Positions 1-12,900 of a stretch of 64,000 nt of DNA are shown one piece after another. Both the position numbers and the translations under genes were made by a program. The notes beneath the pieces were generated by a model. That model worked only from the letters and a program-made list of their open reading frames with translations, was not told where the DNA came from and did not search any database. How positions within the stretch are numbered: position 1 is the stretch's first letter; each line of letters begins with the position of its first letter. Source of the stretch: Setophaga petechia (taxonomy: Eukaryota; Chordata; Aves; Passeriformes; Parulidae); contig JANCRA010000124.1 of NCBI GenBank assembly GCA_024362935.1, positions 1 through 64,000 on the forward strand. Direction: 5' to 3'.

Positions 1-2553
1 TCCTCTGCCACCTCGTTCCCTGTGCCATTAATTCTGTGGCAAGCCAGAGAAAGGATGATACAACAATACACTGGATATACTTTTCACAGTTCTCACAGAG
101 AAAAATTCTGGGCCCAAATCTGAATTAATGGATCCGCTTCATTCCTTCTAGTAGATGACAGAGTTGAAACCTCTTGCAGGCACAGCTATAACAAATACCA
201 GTACTGACCAGGAAAGCCGTATTGTAGAAGTACTGTAAATAGCTGCAATTATATCCCTCTTACATCTGTGTCTGCACCCAGTAAAGTTATTTGTTTATGA
301 ATCATGAAAAATACTGATTCTTGCCTTTATCAAAATGAGCACCCTGAGCTGACCCAGGTAGCAGTGTCATAGCAAGCTGATCTCAGTTATTTACCTGCGC
401 AGAAGTTACCAGCCCAACACATCCATTTTACATCCAATGAGATTTGATTGGCTGCAACAGAGTCAACCCTGCCTTACAGGGGTGCACGTGGTAATGATGC
501 CCAGAGTTTCCATTCACACTGGTGATTTGAATTCTGGTTTTTGTGGTTCATACCTGGGACTGCATTATATAACAATAGCTTTTTATTCTACTTAAGTTCC
601 CTCTGAAAACCTAAAATTGCTCTGAATTGCCCAGACATGCATTTATTTACTATCAACAGAATTTCTATCCTCTTAAATACCCAAGACATAGACATAAAAA
701 ATATTCTCATATAATATATTTATGTAAGATTTTACAAAAATATTTAAAATTAAATTAAAATACTGATAAAATCGTCTAATTAGTGAGTAAGCAAAATTTG
801 TGAAAGCTAGAAAATTGCTAAATAAAATTCAGCAGCTTAACCTTAGCTTTGTTCTGGCCCTGTATTTGTAATTTGCCTATCCCTGTATGGTGGCCTGTGA
901 GAAGACAAAACACATAATGCAAGCCACGTTGTACCAGGCTTGACCTTCATATCCCAGGCTGAGTTGTCAAAGCTGTCAGGAAATATACATAAGATCATGA
1001 TTTTATTTATATATTGTGGGGAGGAGAGGTAAATAATATGAGAAGAAAGAACAGCATGGCTTTCACACAACAGGCAATGGCACCCTTGAAAACGAAATTA
1101 TTTGCTTCAGTAGTTTAATGACTGGGTGTCTTTCCCTTCCTGTGATGCTTGCCCCCACATGAAGTGAGAATGGCTGTCGAATCCTGTCACACAAAAAAAT
1201 TCACAGGCTTAATTAACACTAGAAAGCTTGTTAAGCTAAAGGGCTAAATATAAATTTAGCACAAATCACTCACACCTACGCCCTCTCAGTGTCTTTCCCA
1301 CCTGCTGAATAGTCCCTTTCAGCAGAAGCTGCTTTTGAAGCTGACACAAATTTGATAGTCAGCAAAACACAATAGTGAAGCTGCTTGTTTTCTGTAGTGT
1401 CTTTGCTACAGAAAGAACTTCAACCTTCTCTGCCCACCTCCTTCTAAGGATTTCTCAGTCTCTGAAGAGAAGAAAGAGGTGCCTGACCCTGCCGAATCAA
1501 TGTGATGCGTGGAAGGCTGCCCCCACTCGTACCCAGTGAATACAGAAATTATGCCAAATCAGCATCCACACTGCTCTACACAGAGCAAAATACAGGAAAA
1601 GAAAGGCTGAGTTAAGCTCCAAGCTCCCCATTTCTTCTGCTTACAGTTAGTGCCACAAATTTTCTTCAGCTTTTCTTTAGTCTTTGAAAATAAGTCTTTC
1701 TAATTCCACAGGATCTCAGGTTCTTCTGTGATCTAAAGATTTTTTGAATTTAGAAAGTGTTAGTTCACTTTTTTTTAAATTAACTTTCTTTCTCTTGTTA
1801 TGAGCACTGGGAAGGTATCTGCTGGCATCAACAAACTGATGTCCTGATGCCTTAGCAGAATTTAGGCACAGCAGGAACCCCCCAACACCAAGGGAGCAGA
1901 GCCTATAAACAGTTGTACAGCATGGAAAACCCTTACTGAAAAATAAAGAGAAGAGCTGTGAACATCTGGCATCCCAGGCAGTGCTCTGAATACTCTGCAT
2001 TTATAATGCATGTATGCGCAGTGGTGATTGCTTATCATCCTCCACTGCTTCCTGCCAAGTAAACACCCAAGAGCACTACAGGGCTTTTGTTGGATCTTTC
2101 CAGGCTGGAGCATTGGTTTAGGCAGCTTTTCATCCAGTAGCCCCACTGGTGGGGTCACTTTACTCTTCTTGTAAAAAGTACCTCTGGAGCCCACTTTGGG
2201 AATGGAGAGGAGCTGTTGAGGGGATGAGAAAAACCATTCCCATTTCAAGACTCTTATCCTGCTGCTAGAACTGGAGAGAGGGGTTTTGACAGCTGTCCCA
2301 GTTCCCTTCCCCATCCCTGGCGTGTTGTTGGGTGCTCTCAGGTCCTACCCAACAACATCACAGGGCAGGGCACTTCGCCAACTTCAGCTGGACCAAACAA
2401 ATGTGTGCTCAGGCTAGACATTAAATCCAGCTGCCCTTCAGCTGCCTCCTGTGACTGGCACACTTTCTACCTGCAGACAAAATTATGCAAACAAGCCTAA
2501 GAGATAGCACAGCAATGATTTCTATATACATATTTGATTTTTTATAGATATAC
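1..2553. other. Unassigned non-coding stretch
   Basis: No gene, RNA or mobile element is recognised here. The first 1.8 kb is AT-rich with stop codons in all frames. A 150-codon open frame lies on the minus strand at 1862-2314, but it has no recognisable domain, has low-complexity serine runs and looks like chance. An 11-bp perfect inverted repeat occurs at 2323-2333 and 2347-2357 with a 13-base loop. It could be upstream sequence or 3'-UTR of the transcript whose end is suspected near 3.48 kb, but nothing in the sequence decides this. Confidence 0.5.
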
Positions 2554-3070
2554 TGAAATAAACAGGGCAAAAGACTTTTTCTCCTTTTAATGCCTTTATT
2601 AAAAGTGATCAGCTCAAGATTGGGAAGCTCGACGGGTCTGCAGTCTCCATCGTTTCACCCAGGGTGACTCGAAGGAGGAGGTACTGTACATCTTTGTCCA
2701 CTAGGAGGAAAGGTGGAAGTCACATCCTCACGACAGCCATAGGCATAACTGCGACTTTGCAATTTTGAGTGGCTCCTGGCTCCTGGTCTTGGTTTCAGAT
2801 GAGATCTGCTCAGGGTGAGAGGCAGCAAAGGTTCTCATCATCTCTGCAGGCTCAGCACTCTGTTCCTCACGTCTAGACATCACTCTAATCTCTTAATTCT
2901 GTATTGGCTCATTGTTTTTGTGGCCTTTTTGGTAAATTTGATGAGGTTCCCATGGCATGCTGGTCCGAGGTTATTTTGCATTCTCTCTGATGCCTCCCTC
3001 CCCTCGCTGTCTGGGGAGAAGTACAATTTAGCCCCAGGCAGGCTTTACCAATACAAAAGGGGGAATTAGC
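2554..3070 (-). mobile_element. Possible old retroviral LTR remnant (minus strand)
   Basis: Read on the minus strand, this block ends with an AATAAA polyadenylation signal (near 2596-2601, complement) followed by an A/G-rich tail. Its interior is richer in GC and CpG than the flanks, a layout typical of avian LTRs. From memory the polyadenylation-signal region resembles avian LTR ends. I could not find matching TG...CA termini or a target-site duplication, so the borders are approximate. The alternative is that it is 3'-UTR sequence belonging to the transcript end proposed just downstream. The 84-codon + strand open frame at 2815-3069 has no recognisable domain and is not called. Confidence 0.3.
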
Positions 3071-3295
3071 GAAAACAACCGGTCATTACAATAACAAACA
3101 AGTAGAACCTCACCTTGCCAGCAACTAGTCTGACTGGTTTTGCAACTCTTTTTTTCCCAAAAAAATTGGCAGATTGTTTGTTTATAACATATATGAAACT
3201 ATGAAATACTAATATTCATTTAATTGTAAAAGCATTGCGTTATATAGCTTGGATCCAAAAGTAGAGGGAGAGAGAGGAAGGGATCCACAAACGTT

Positions 3296-3490
3296 GTTGA
3301 ATTTTTATTTATTTATTTATTTAAAGTTGCAACTGTCATTGAAATTTCTCATCCACTTTGCCTTCAGGTGAACCTGTTTTGTATTTTTTGTATTTTATAT
3401 ACATATTTTTGCCATTATTTTTCAGTTCTTGACTTCAGAGGCCTGTAAATAGATCTTTAATAATAAATATTTCTTTCATTGTTGTTCATG
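3296..3490 (+). promoter_or_regulatory. 3'-UTR-like segment with polyadenylation signal
   Basis: The + strand carries four overlapping ATTTA pentamers at about 3302-3322, the core of AU-rich mRNA-decay elements. It then has U-rich stretches, a TGTAAATA element at 3445-3452 that matches the Pumilio-binding consensus, and AATAAA at 3463-3468 followed by a T/GT-rich stretch as expected downstream of a cleavage site. This order resembles the end of a vertebrate mRNA. No coding exon is visible upstream in the window, so the parent gene, if any, would have its last coding exon before the window or be a non-coding RNA. AT-rich DNA produces such motifs by chance fairly often, hence the low confidence. 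Confidence 0.33.
3302..3322. repeat. (ATTT)n microsatellite
   Basis: About five tandem ATTT units. It doubles as the AU-rich element cluster in the 3'-UTR-like segment. Confidence 0.8.
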
Positions 3491-5274
3491 AAAATTTGTG
3501 CACCTACAGTCTGTTTCTCGATGTTCCACACCTGTATAAACACCTCGATACTGCAGGGCAAAATCTAACACCCAAAACCTTAGTAGTATGTCGGTTCTTT
3601 GCTTCCACTGATTTCTTTGAAGTTCATTCATACTTCAGGAGATTGGCTCTTACTGTACTGATTTGAATCCAAATGAGAAAAATGTTATGTCAATTTAAAT
3701 GAAAACCATAATCCATATGCAAGAAAACACAACTGAGATGATGTTAGAAATTCTATCTTAATATCAGTCTAGAACTTTTGTCAAATCCTTTGTCACAGTG
3801 TGATCCTTTCTTTTTCTAGTAAGGACCAAGATTCCACTTTCACTGAACTTCATATAATCAGAAACACATCTAGCGAATTTGCAGCATGGAAAAAAGAAAA
3901 AAGAAAAACAACAGAATTTTCTTTGCTTCCTTGGAACAGCTCTTTGACATTAAACTGTATTTTGTAGTGTACTGTTGACTGCCAAATTCACCTGTAGACC
4001 TCCTTTGGGAATTGAATGAAGTCTGGATCTGTCACCCTGCAGCACTGCCTCATTCTTCCACCTTCAGACACATATTTACACCGAGACACCTGCTCAGTGA
4101 AGGCTGTTAGATACTAACTGGCTCATAGTAATCTATAGTCATTCAGGTTCTGCCAGACTGGCAGCATCAAAGCCATAGTGACAATAAACCTTTTAAGCTG
4201 AAAAGTTGCTTCCCCTCCAGAACTAGTGATTATTTTTGGGTCTTAATTTAAAGACATGCGTCTTAATTTAGAGTGCCCAGGGATTTGGTAGTGAAAGATA
4301 TCAATCGTAAATCACATGTCCAAACCCTTTCACAGGGCTACTGCTAGACTTGCATCATGATCCAGTGAGTGTTTCACAAGCAGGCAGATGCACGCTGATG
4401 CTCCCAATGCACAGGCCAATGCTCAAAATGAAGGAGAGAAGCGACAGTGTTTAGTTTTCTTGCTGTGCAGGATGCTGCATCAGAGCAGGCAGTTGTTGCC
4501 TAAAATGTACACAGCTGTGCCCCACATCTAAAAAGAACAAAAACAAAGTAATCCAGCTTTTTTTTCCTGTTGCTTAAAAGGGTCTGTGTGATTCAGGGTA
4601 AGAATGACACTGTCTCTGTGCCAAACAATCTTCTTTGTCATTGGAGGCATGAAGATGCAGCTTCTCTGCAGGGAAAAGTACTGATGGCAATGCATTATTG
4701 AAGAAAAACATAGTGCTTTGGCTCCAATTTTGATTCCCATTATAAGGTAATGCTGTGGCAATGTACTGTTAATACAATGCATTTTGGCAGTGTTTTGCTT
4801 CATTGCCCTTTTTAATAAAATAGAGGGTAAAATAGTAGTGATAGATCTGCTTAGTGAGTTAACTCAGGTGGCAGTCTTGTTTCTCATATCCAGACCACAG
4901 AAGAGCCCTCTTGACTGGACCTTGCACCTGCTTGTACTTTGTGACTACTTCTGTTCCCTGAAAGACAATCTGATCTGCATTGCAGATGATTCTTTAATCC
5001 TCAGGTCCTACTGGAGCATAACATTGCAAACAGCTGGCTTGAGAGCTACAGGCCGTTCAGTGAGATTTGAGGCTGTGAATACACATCATCTCCTGGCTGC
5101 AAGAGTGTCCACAGGTTGCTGCGCCTCTGCCACCCCTTCTCTGTGTCATTGCCTTCCTGCTCAAATTCTTAAAGAGGAAAGAAACAGGTCAAAGCCAGTC
5201 TGAAGAAAAATACTAGATTGTATAATAGCAGTTGATTTCCTTACCCACTTTTTCTGCCTCAAACCAATTCTTAA

Positions 5275-5306
5275 AGTCATTTGCTGAACCTAATTAGCAA
5301 ATGACT
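5275..5306. repeat. 11-bp perfect inverted repeat next to a TGACTCAGCA site
   Basis: The arms 5275-5285 and 5296-5306 are exact reverse complements with a 10-base loop, and an extra G-T and A-T pair could extend the stem inward. The right arm runs into TGACTCAGCA (5302-5311), which fits an AP-1 core with a Maf half-site. The loop contains TAATTA-like sequence (CTAATTAG across 5290-5297). It may be a regulatory site cluster or only a fortuitous hairpin. Confidence 0.5.
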
Positions 5307-6038
5307 CAGCAGTTATCCCTAGAGCAAGGCTTTATTTAAAAATCAGACACACATGGGCAAAATCAGCAGCCATTTATCAATCAGCTATCCCTCCATAAAG
5401 AGAATGTAGGGCTTTGACTGTCCTCCAAGTTTTATTATCTTGTCTGTCCTCTGAAATTGAGTTAGACCACTGAAGCTGAGGACTGGTTATCTTTGTCACA
5501 TATCAGCCGGGCTGCTACTCTCCCTTGCAGCCCTGAAAGCAGTATACCAAAAGATTCTCATGTTTTTTGAGAAATCTTGAACATGAATGAAATCCATCTT
5601 TTGACTACCTGGTTCTCTCATTCATGGTCAAAACACAGGAGAAGGAAAATGAACTCAGAGATTTTGCATGGGTCACTTAGCTACCAAGTAGTGAACACAG
5701 AATCAGTTTCCATCAGGAGCCAAGCACCAAGCGTTGAAGAACGAATGTAGAGAGAAATATCCTTTCAAATTTGTGGTAGTTTTGGTTTAAAAATGTTGCA
5801 GTGTTTTCCTGAGATGAATGAGGCAAACTTCTTCTTTACTTTAAACTTGAGTTAGATACTGAAATGATTCCCAGCAGAAAGGACAAAATGCTATCAGATA
5901 AAGAGCTTTCTATACCTATAGGAAATTTCTGCTGGTTGCAATAGCTGGGGAGTTTGGATTAAGGTCTTTTTTTCTGAGAGTCACAGTATTTGTTCTTTAT
6001 CTTGTCATTTGGGGCCCACAAGTGCAGCCTCTTATTGG

Positions 6039-6070
6039 AGGAAAAAAAAAGGGGGAAAAAAAAAAGAAAA
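6039..6070. repeat. A/G homopurine run
   Basis: Runs of A9, G5 and A10 in close succession. Low-complexity sequence with no coding meaning. Confidence 0.85.
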
Positions 6071-9000
6071 CAAATATGGTTAGTAAGATGGATAGTAGAG
6101 AATAAGTGAGAAACATTGTGCAAGAAAGATGTCGCTCAAAGGAGCTCCTGTGAGCTCCAAGAGCTACACATCTTCTTTACCCATGCCTGCCTCACTGCAC
6201 TCCTGGTTTTGTAGTTAATTAACATCTCTACCCACTGAAATTTCAGCATTAGCAATTCACTTAATATCAAGTGAAGTGTGTGAGTGGCACTGCTGAGAGG
6301 GATGCAATACCAGAAGTTACTCAATCACACTGAAAGGTTATTTTAATATGCTGCTTATTTACACTTTCTTAATTGCCTACAAATGGTTACAGCAAGTGGA
6401 CTCTAGCACTAGCTTTTTGTGACACCCTGGATGAATCAAACATTCATCAGTTCTGAAAAAAAATGAGATGCTATTTGCTGCAGTGTGACCCTTTTAGTTC
6501 ACTAGATCCTTGAAGGAAGTTGATGCATGTGCTCTGATTGAAATGCATGCCACCATTTTTGAAAATCCACATATTTCTTACTCTTTTGAGAAACAAAAGA
6601 ATAGGCACTAAAAGAAAAGATACATTTAATTCCATTTTACCAATATATCATCATCTTTTTTAAGCAGCTCTCTGAGTAGTTTCTTCCCTTTCATAATCTA
6701 AAAAACCTATTTTAATGCATGGATCCTTTGACATTATTTCCCTTTAGGGAAAAAACTTTCTTTTTCTAGGAAAAAAATAAAGAAAAAATGTTCTCTTTTT
6801 TTCTAAATTAAAAACCTGGTTTTCTTTTTTTTTTCTCTGTGGTACTATATTCAGCTGCACTCTTAATATCCACTCTTCAGATACATCCCTAATACCCTTA
6901 AAAAAACACTTATTTCTGAATTTATTAATATATTTCATTTGATATTTCCTAAAAAAGAGAAGAAGAATGGAGACAAAAATGTATTCAGAGAAATTAATGT
7001 TAGAGAAAGGTATTTAATTAATATTTTTTTACTTTAATGATACAGAGCCATTTGAAATTCAGGTAGCAACAGAGAATTATATCTGCCTCACATTATTATC
7101 TCCAAGCGTAATATTCATAATTTTTAAATTGTGATTGCTGGGAATGTAATTATTAAATCCAGAGATCTCATCACCATATCTGAATCGATGTATTAGGCTG
7201 CCAACCTAAAATATTTTTAGTTTTACAATATCCTTCAAAAAAATTCATTTTCTGTAAATATGGTCAAAAACCTCACAGACTACTGTGAGTTATAAAACCT
7301 GAAAAACTTATAGGATTACTTGTAGCCTTAATCTAGATTTTTCTAATTCTGACTTCAAAGGTTTTCACAGATTATAGAAAACTGTTTTTAATCAAACCAC
7401 CAAATCTCACTTATTGAGAGATTTCTCCACCATTATCAATCTACTCAGGATTTACTCCAATTATTTTAAAATATAAGTGTTTCCTTAAAGTTAGTTTTAA
7501 GAAATTCTTAGCATGGATCCTCAAAAACAGATGAAATACCCAATGAAGTATGCTGGCTGCAAAAGATCACTCATCATCACCTAATGCAAACTACTAATCT
7601 GAACCTTGAAAAGGGAACTCAGAGGAAAGGTTTGCACTAGCTTTCTCTGGGCATTACCTTAGGTGAAAGATTAAATTATAAACATCTGTTTGGTGCATCA
7701 GTTTAAGAAATATCACTTTTAAACACCACCTACACCAGAAATGCCAACTACGAGAACTCTTTGGATTGATAACTTTTGTTATTTGTCAAAGAAGCTAAGT
7801 CTGTTACCAGCCAAAAGTTCTTCTTGGAAGATACCTCTTGGCATCTTCAAGCTTTTCATTCTGTAACATCAAAACTTCCAAAGTGAGATGTCCTCATGAC
7901 TACCCCACAACAGAAAGGCTAACACATAGGTAGCAGAACTCTCCAGGGAACAATAAAAAACCCACAGATGAGTCATTTTGACAGGGTTTTCCTCTTATAA
8001 GTAAAATCTAGCTGTTTTGAAACCAGCACTTCTTCCAAAATGTCAATTCCAAACACTGACTTTTCTGCTCCTTTTCCTAGTTTTTTTATTTCCCCATATC
8101 TTCATCCCATAAAAGATTTTAAATCAGTTGAGGTCACTGCAAAACTGCTTCTCAACAAAAGACAGTTGCCTGAAAATTTTTTGTGGTTCTTTACCAAATC
8201 ACACATCAGCTTCATAGTGTTTCTCATCGTCTGTCCCAACACAATGCTTGCACAGTTCAGTGCAATACAATATTCTGTGTATAATTCACAACTTTCTACA
8301 GAGAATTTTGTTTTATATTCAGTAAAGAAAGCGCTGGCAGATGAATTTAAATGTCCAAATAAACCCCATCAGTTTCTGTTTGGTTGTTCATGTGCCCTCC
8401 CACACCTCTTCTGCTTGTAAATAGAGAAGGAACAATGCAATCTGGTTCAGGTAGCTTTAGCCAGTCACTCTGAGCTAACTCCAGATGGTAATTCTTCTAC
8501 TAAAAATAGATTGATATTGGATTCAGTGCCCCATGGGATCAAGAATTAATCCAAAAGAAACATTTGCTGGGGGAGGAAAGAGTAGAATACTTATTTGACA
8601 GAGATATGATCAAGAGGTGTGAGGCCAGGATGTATAGCCAAGATCATACAGTGGCCAATTCAGCTTCTTGTGCACTTGAAACTCCTTTGTTTCAGTTTTG
8701 CAGCCTCTGCCACAGAAGTGATAGTTACTCACTGCAACTATTTTACAGGCCCACTTTGAGATTAATCAATAACTGTAAAGTCCTTTGAAGATCAAAATAG
8801 CCATGAGAAAACTAGGGGCCAGGACGACAAACAAACCTTTTCAAATACAGTGTTGTAGCTGAATGTACACCTGCTGAACCTAGTGGCATTTTTTTTCTGC
8901 CCCAAATCCATTTCAAGGAACCCAAGCAATTATTATCAAGTAAGAGTGGCACTGAGATCACTGGTATGACAGAGTTGAATTTGGCCCAGTGTGTAAAAAA

Positions 9001-9999
9001 GGAGAAGTCCTTTAAAACTATGCACAAATCCTATTCTATCAATGTTATCTTGCCCTTACAGGCACAACCTAAGGTTTTCTGAGCTTATGTTTTATGATCT
9101 CTCCCTGCCTGGACTCAAAGCAGTAATTTATGCAGCCTTCTTCAGCTGGGGCTTGCCAGGATGCCTCGTTGTATGTCGCCCCATCATCTAACAAGAGCCC
9201 ACATGTGAGAATGTTACACAATACTACACAAGAGGTGGTAGGCTGACTACCAAGTCATCACCCAAAATGTAGGGAGTGTTATGCCATCAAACAGACACTG
9301 AGGAGTTCAGCCTGCCTATTCTGCATTGTGAACACACAGGTCTGCAATTTTCAGTGCCAGTAAAGACATAGCACCAGGTGAGAACTGTTTGCTGCTTGGA
9401 CCGAGTCACAGCTGCAGCACTGGACACCACATTTGAAAGCCAAATAAGGAAGGTCTGACCTGAAGATAGTACCCAAAAAGCATTTATGGATGGATCCTTG
9501 AAGCAAGGTAGAATGCTCTCTTCACTCCTTGCTCCTGCGACTCAGTGCTGCTCAGCACCTTTCCAGGAGTATTCCTCACTGCTCCCTCAGCCCCACTCAC
9601 GTTCATTAACTGACCAAGACTCGTGCTCCAAGTAACAAATGTCCTCTTCTCCACAGCAATGCATTTCAAACATAAGAGTACAACACACCTAACACATGCA
9701 GCTGTGCCTCCCATCCCCATTTCCCTTTCTCTCCCTTTTGATTCAATGAGACTGAGCCCAGCGCCTTTTGTCTTGTGGGATACGATCCCTGTGGATTGAA
9801 GGTCTCAGAGGAAAGAAAAAGAAAGGGATATTTTTAACTTTAGTCCTCTGGCATCACACTTATAACGGTAATGAAATTTTTGGCTGTTAGAATAACAGGG
9901 CAGTGTTTTAATCTAGAACATCAGTCACATAGTTTAAGTGACAAAACAGTGAGCAAATTATATTTTGCAGAAGAAATTAAGGAATTAGAGAACTGCTAC

Positions 10000-12900
10000 C
10001 AGTAAAATAAAATCTAGCTATTATGTCCAGATATCAGATTTAACACAGGTAAGGGAGTCCTTGATCAATCACAGGTAAACTATTTTATCACTGTATGCCT
10101 GTAAAATAAAAAAGGTTTCTTGCTGCAATTAAATTTCCCATCTCGAAGCCAAACCAAACTGTGCATTACATTGGCAATGTAAGGATCTCTGATTATCCAT
10201 GACAATAATTTGGCTAATGGTAGGACTTTTAGGAGCCCTCCTGCAAACAGTTTGCCAGCTGCTGACATGCCATATGCACTGAGAAAATTAGCCTAATTGC
10301 TTTGTCTGCAGCTGACATAATTCCCAGTTAGTATATGTGGGTTTGTGGAATGCATGTTTAATTTAGACTACGAGGATAGCTGCGAGCAGAAGATATCTAT
10401 TTGGGCAGGCTGACACCTGAGGCTCTTGCTCCTTCTGCAAACCAAGTCTGTTAACCCTGAGCCTGCTCTAGTGCCCCAGCAAGACCCAGGCTATATGTGA
10501 TCTAAAGAACCTGGGCCTTTGTCACACTGTGACCCATTTGGCAAAAGATCACACTGCCTCAGCAAAGGCTCTGAAACACAAATTCTGCACAGTGTTCACT
10601 CCAGATGCCGTAGCAAGCCAGAAGGTGACCTTGCTTCCTTTTTCATTTAATCACTATAAATTTATTATACAAGGTATTGGTATGCAGGAGACTTTTCCTA
10701 TGCACTGAGGAACACAAGAGCTTTATTAACATTTTTCAAATAAAAATCTGTGTTGTAACATAGGACTCAGTAAAGAAATATACAGAACAACATATACAAT
10801 GTCCAATATGTATTTACTTGCTGAACAAATAAGCAATTATTGAATACTTTGAAAGCATCACAAATGCTACAAGTGACCCTACAGGAACCAATGAATTTTC
10901 TTTCAAGGGATGCAGACTACTAATTGTGAATGGTCCCAATCACCCTTCAGACAGAGGATGTCTGTAAAAAGAGGTTCTGTCTTTTGACATTGCACAAACC
11001 TTCTCTTTCTTCTGACCTCTTCATTCAGCCAGTGACTCAGCCTGATATCAGAGGGCAAACACTTACCTGATGAGATTGAAAGCTGAGGTCCAGACCTGCT
11101 GTGATAATTAAAGATCATCAAGTGCTTTTTCTAAGTGGAGGTTTGTTTCCTGGCTAAATTGCACTTCAGGTAATGGCACTCTTAAATCACCTTAAATTAC
11201 CTCCCTGGCTCAAACAGAAGAGTTTCATCCCAGGCATAGTTTCAACTGGAGACAGACACCTTCACTTTCTCTTCTGCTGGGATCATCAGCATATTCAGCC
11301 TTACACAATGCAGAATTTCCCCTTAAAGGCTGCAGAATTTCAAGCCACTTGGCTCCAATCCCGTTTCACAGCTTGTGTATTAATTAATGAGACACTGTTA
11401 CTCAGGCCAGACACTGAAGAGTTGGGGCTGGCACTGTGGTGATCCAAAGCTGCATGGTCTGCAGAAAAGTTGAATCAGGCTCTGAATTTTAGGCAACCAG
11501 GGAGATAATTTTTTTCTTCTTAAACAGACATGAAATGGTGCTGTAATGACTACTTTAAAGTAACTTAGAAGGCTTCACAGACAAAGTACATGCCAGAATA
11601 AGGTCAGACGATTACCCCTAACTTCCTGCCACTAGCTGCAAAGTATTCTGGTAAGAAGGAAGGGTATGATTTAATCTCACAGTCATTCACTGGGTTGCTA
11701 CAGAGGCCCTCAAACCCCAGTAGCAGCGTTGCAGGCAGTGTGAAGATCTGGAGAATTATTGCCCAAAATCACTTTGATAAATTACAAGATGGTGTCTGTA
11801 GCAGGCTCTGCCATCAACATCAGCTGGCTGCTGTAAGACACCAGAGTATTTGACTCCCTGTTGCTTGACACAACAGGGATGCTGGGACTCCGAAGTTTTT
11901 TAGGGTCTCTAGCAATAAGCACATGGCAATTGCTCAAAGCCATCCCTACTCCTGTGCCAGCAGACTGTTTCTGTTCATCTTAATTTCTGTTCTTTCTTTG
12001 TCTGGTATCTTTGTCTTTGTTGCCAATCTTCTGCTATGGCATATTTTTTCTTCAACAGCCCTACGATTTTGTACTTCTGATCCTCCTCTGCTATATCCCA
12101 CATGTACTTCATTTTGTCTGTCAACAAGACTTCCATTACCCACGCTAAAATTCTCCTGGATGTTAACATAGGAAGCACTTCAAAACACAAGGCAATGCAT
12201 CTACTTCTACAAAGACAGGTCCAGAGAATGCCCACAGCAATAAGTGTGGTGTCCCAGTATGAATAGCAGATAACAATTTCATTGCCATCCATAGAGACAA
12301 CGGATCCTAGTCCTCCTCTTGTGCCAGAAAGCAAATTGACCTACTCCTGGAGTTGGTATCCAGGACCTCTTCAGGCAGATCTTACAATAACTTGTATTTT
12401 GTGCCAGATGAAACAAATCTAAGCAATTGTCTTTTCAATATCGTCTTCTTTCTTTGTTGTTGACTACTCCTACTATCCTGCCTCATGAAGCCCAGACCCT
12501 CAGCAGGATGATCTTCAAGAGTCACATGAGGTACCAAAGGGTATTTTCCAAGAAAATGCAGAATTAATCTATTTGATCCTGCTCTCCCCATGCCACAGAA
12601 TTACTTCATTTGCCAGTAGTCTGGAGTGCTTTGAGCCCAAAATCTCTGAAGGGAAATCTGAGCAGTCTGCCATGGAAAACACACAGGTCATACATCAAAA
12701 TATCATGAGGGAATGTGAGACTTCAGCAGGAGAGAGCAGTGCTGCTCATTCTATAAGATCCACATCAGATCACCTCATGTAAACACAGCCAGCAAAGATT
12801 TTCAGAAGGCAAACATACCTGTATTCACTTCATGTGGGACACAGATGTTTGCCACCAAAGCTATACCTGCAGGATCTTCTCTTATTTGGCGGAAGGGAAC

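Larger units (their letters stand above)
3491..9999. other. Unassigned AT-rich non-coding stretch
   Basis: No gene, RNA or transposon is recognised. The + strand open frames of 139 codons (4784-5203) and 126 codons (8040-8420) have no domain, no repeat structure and no neighbours that suggest a gene, so they are treated as chance. The block contains an inverted repeat at 5275-5306, a purine run at 6039-6070 and a TAATTA-rich patch near 7010-7200 that has the look of a conserved non-coding element, although conservation cannot be judged from one sequence. Confidence 0.5.

Noticed and set aside
1862..2314. 150-codon minus-strand open frame
   Set aside because: No domain, serine-rich chance-like composition, no homolog recognised and no splice or promoter context.
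4784..5203. 139-codon + strand open frame
   Set aside because: No recognisable domain or repeat, and it sits in unassigned DNA. Frames this long occur by chance in 64 kb.
8040..8420. 126-codon + strand open frame
   Set aside because: No domain and an AT-driven Phe/Leu/Ser composition.
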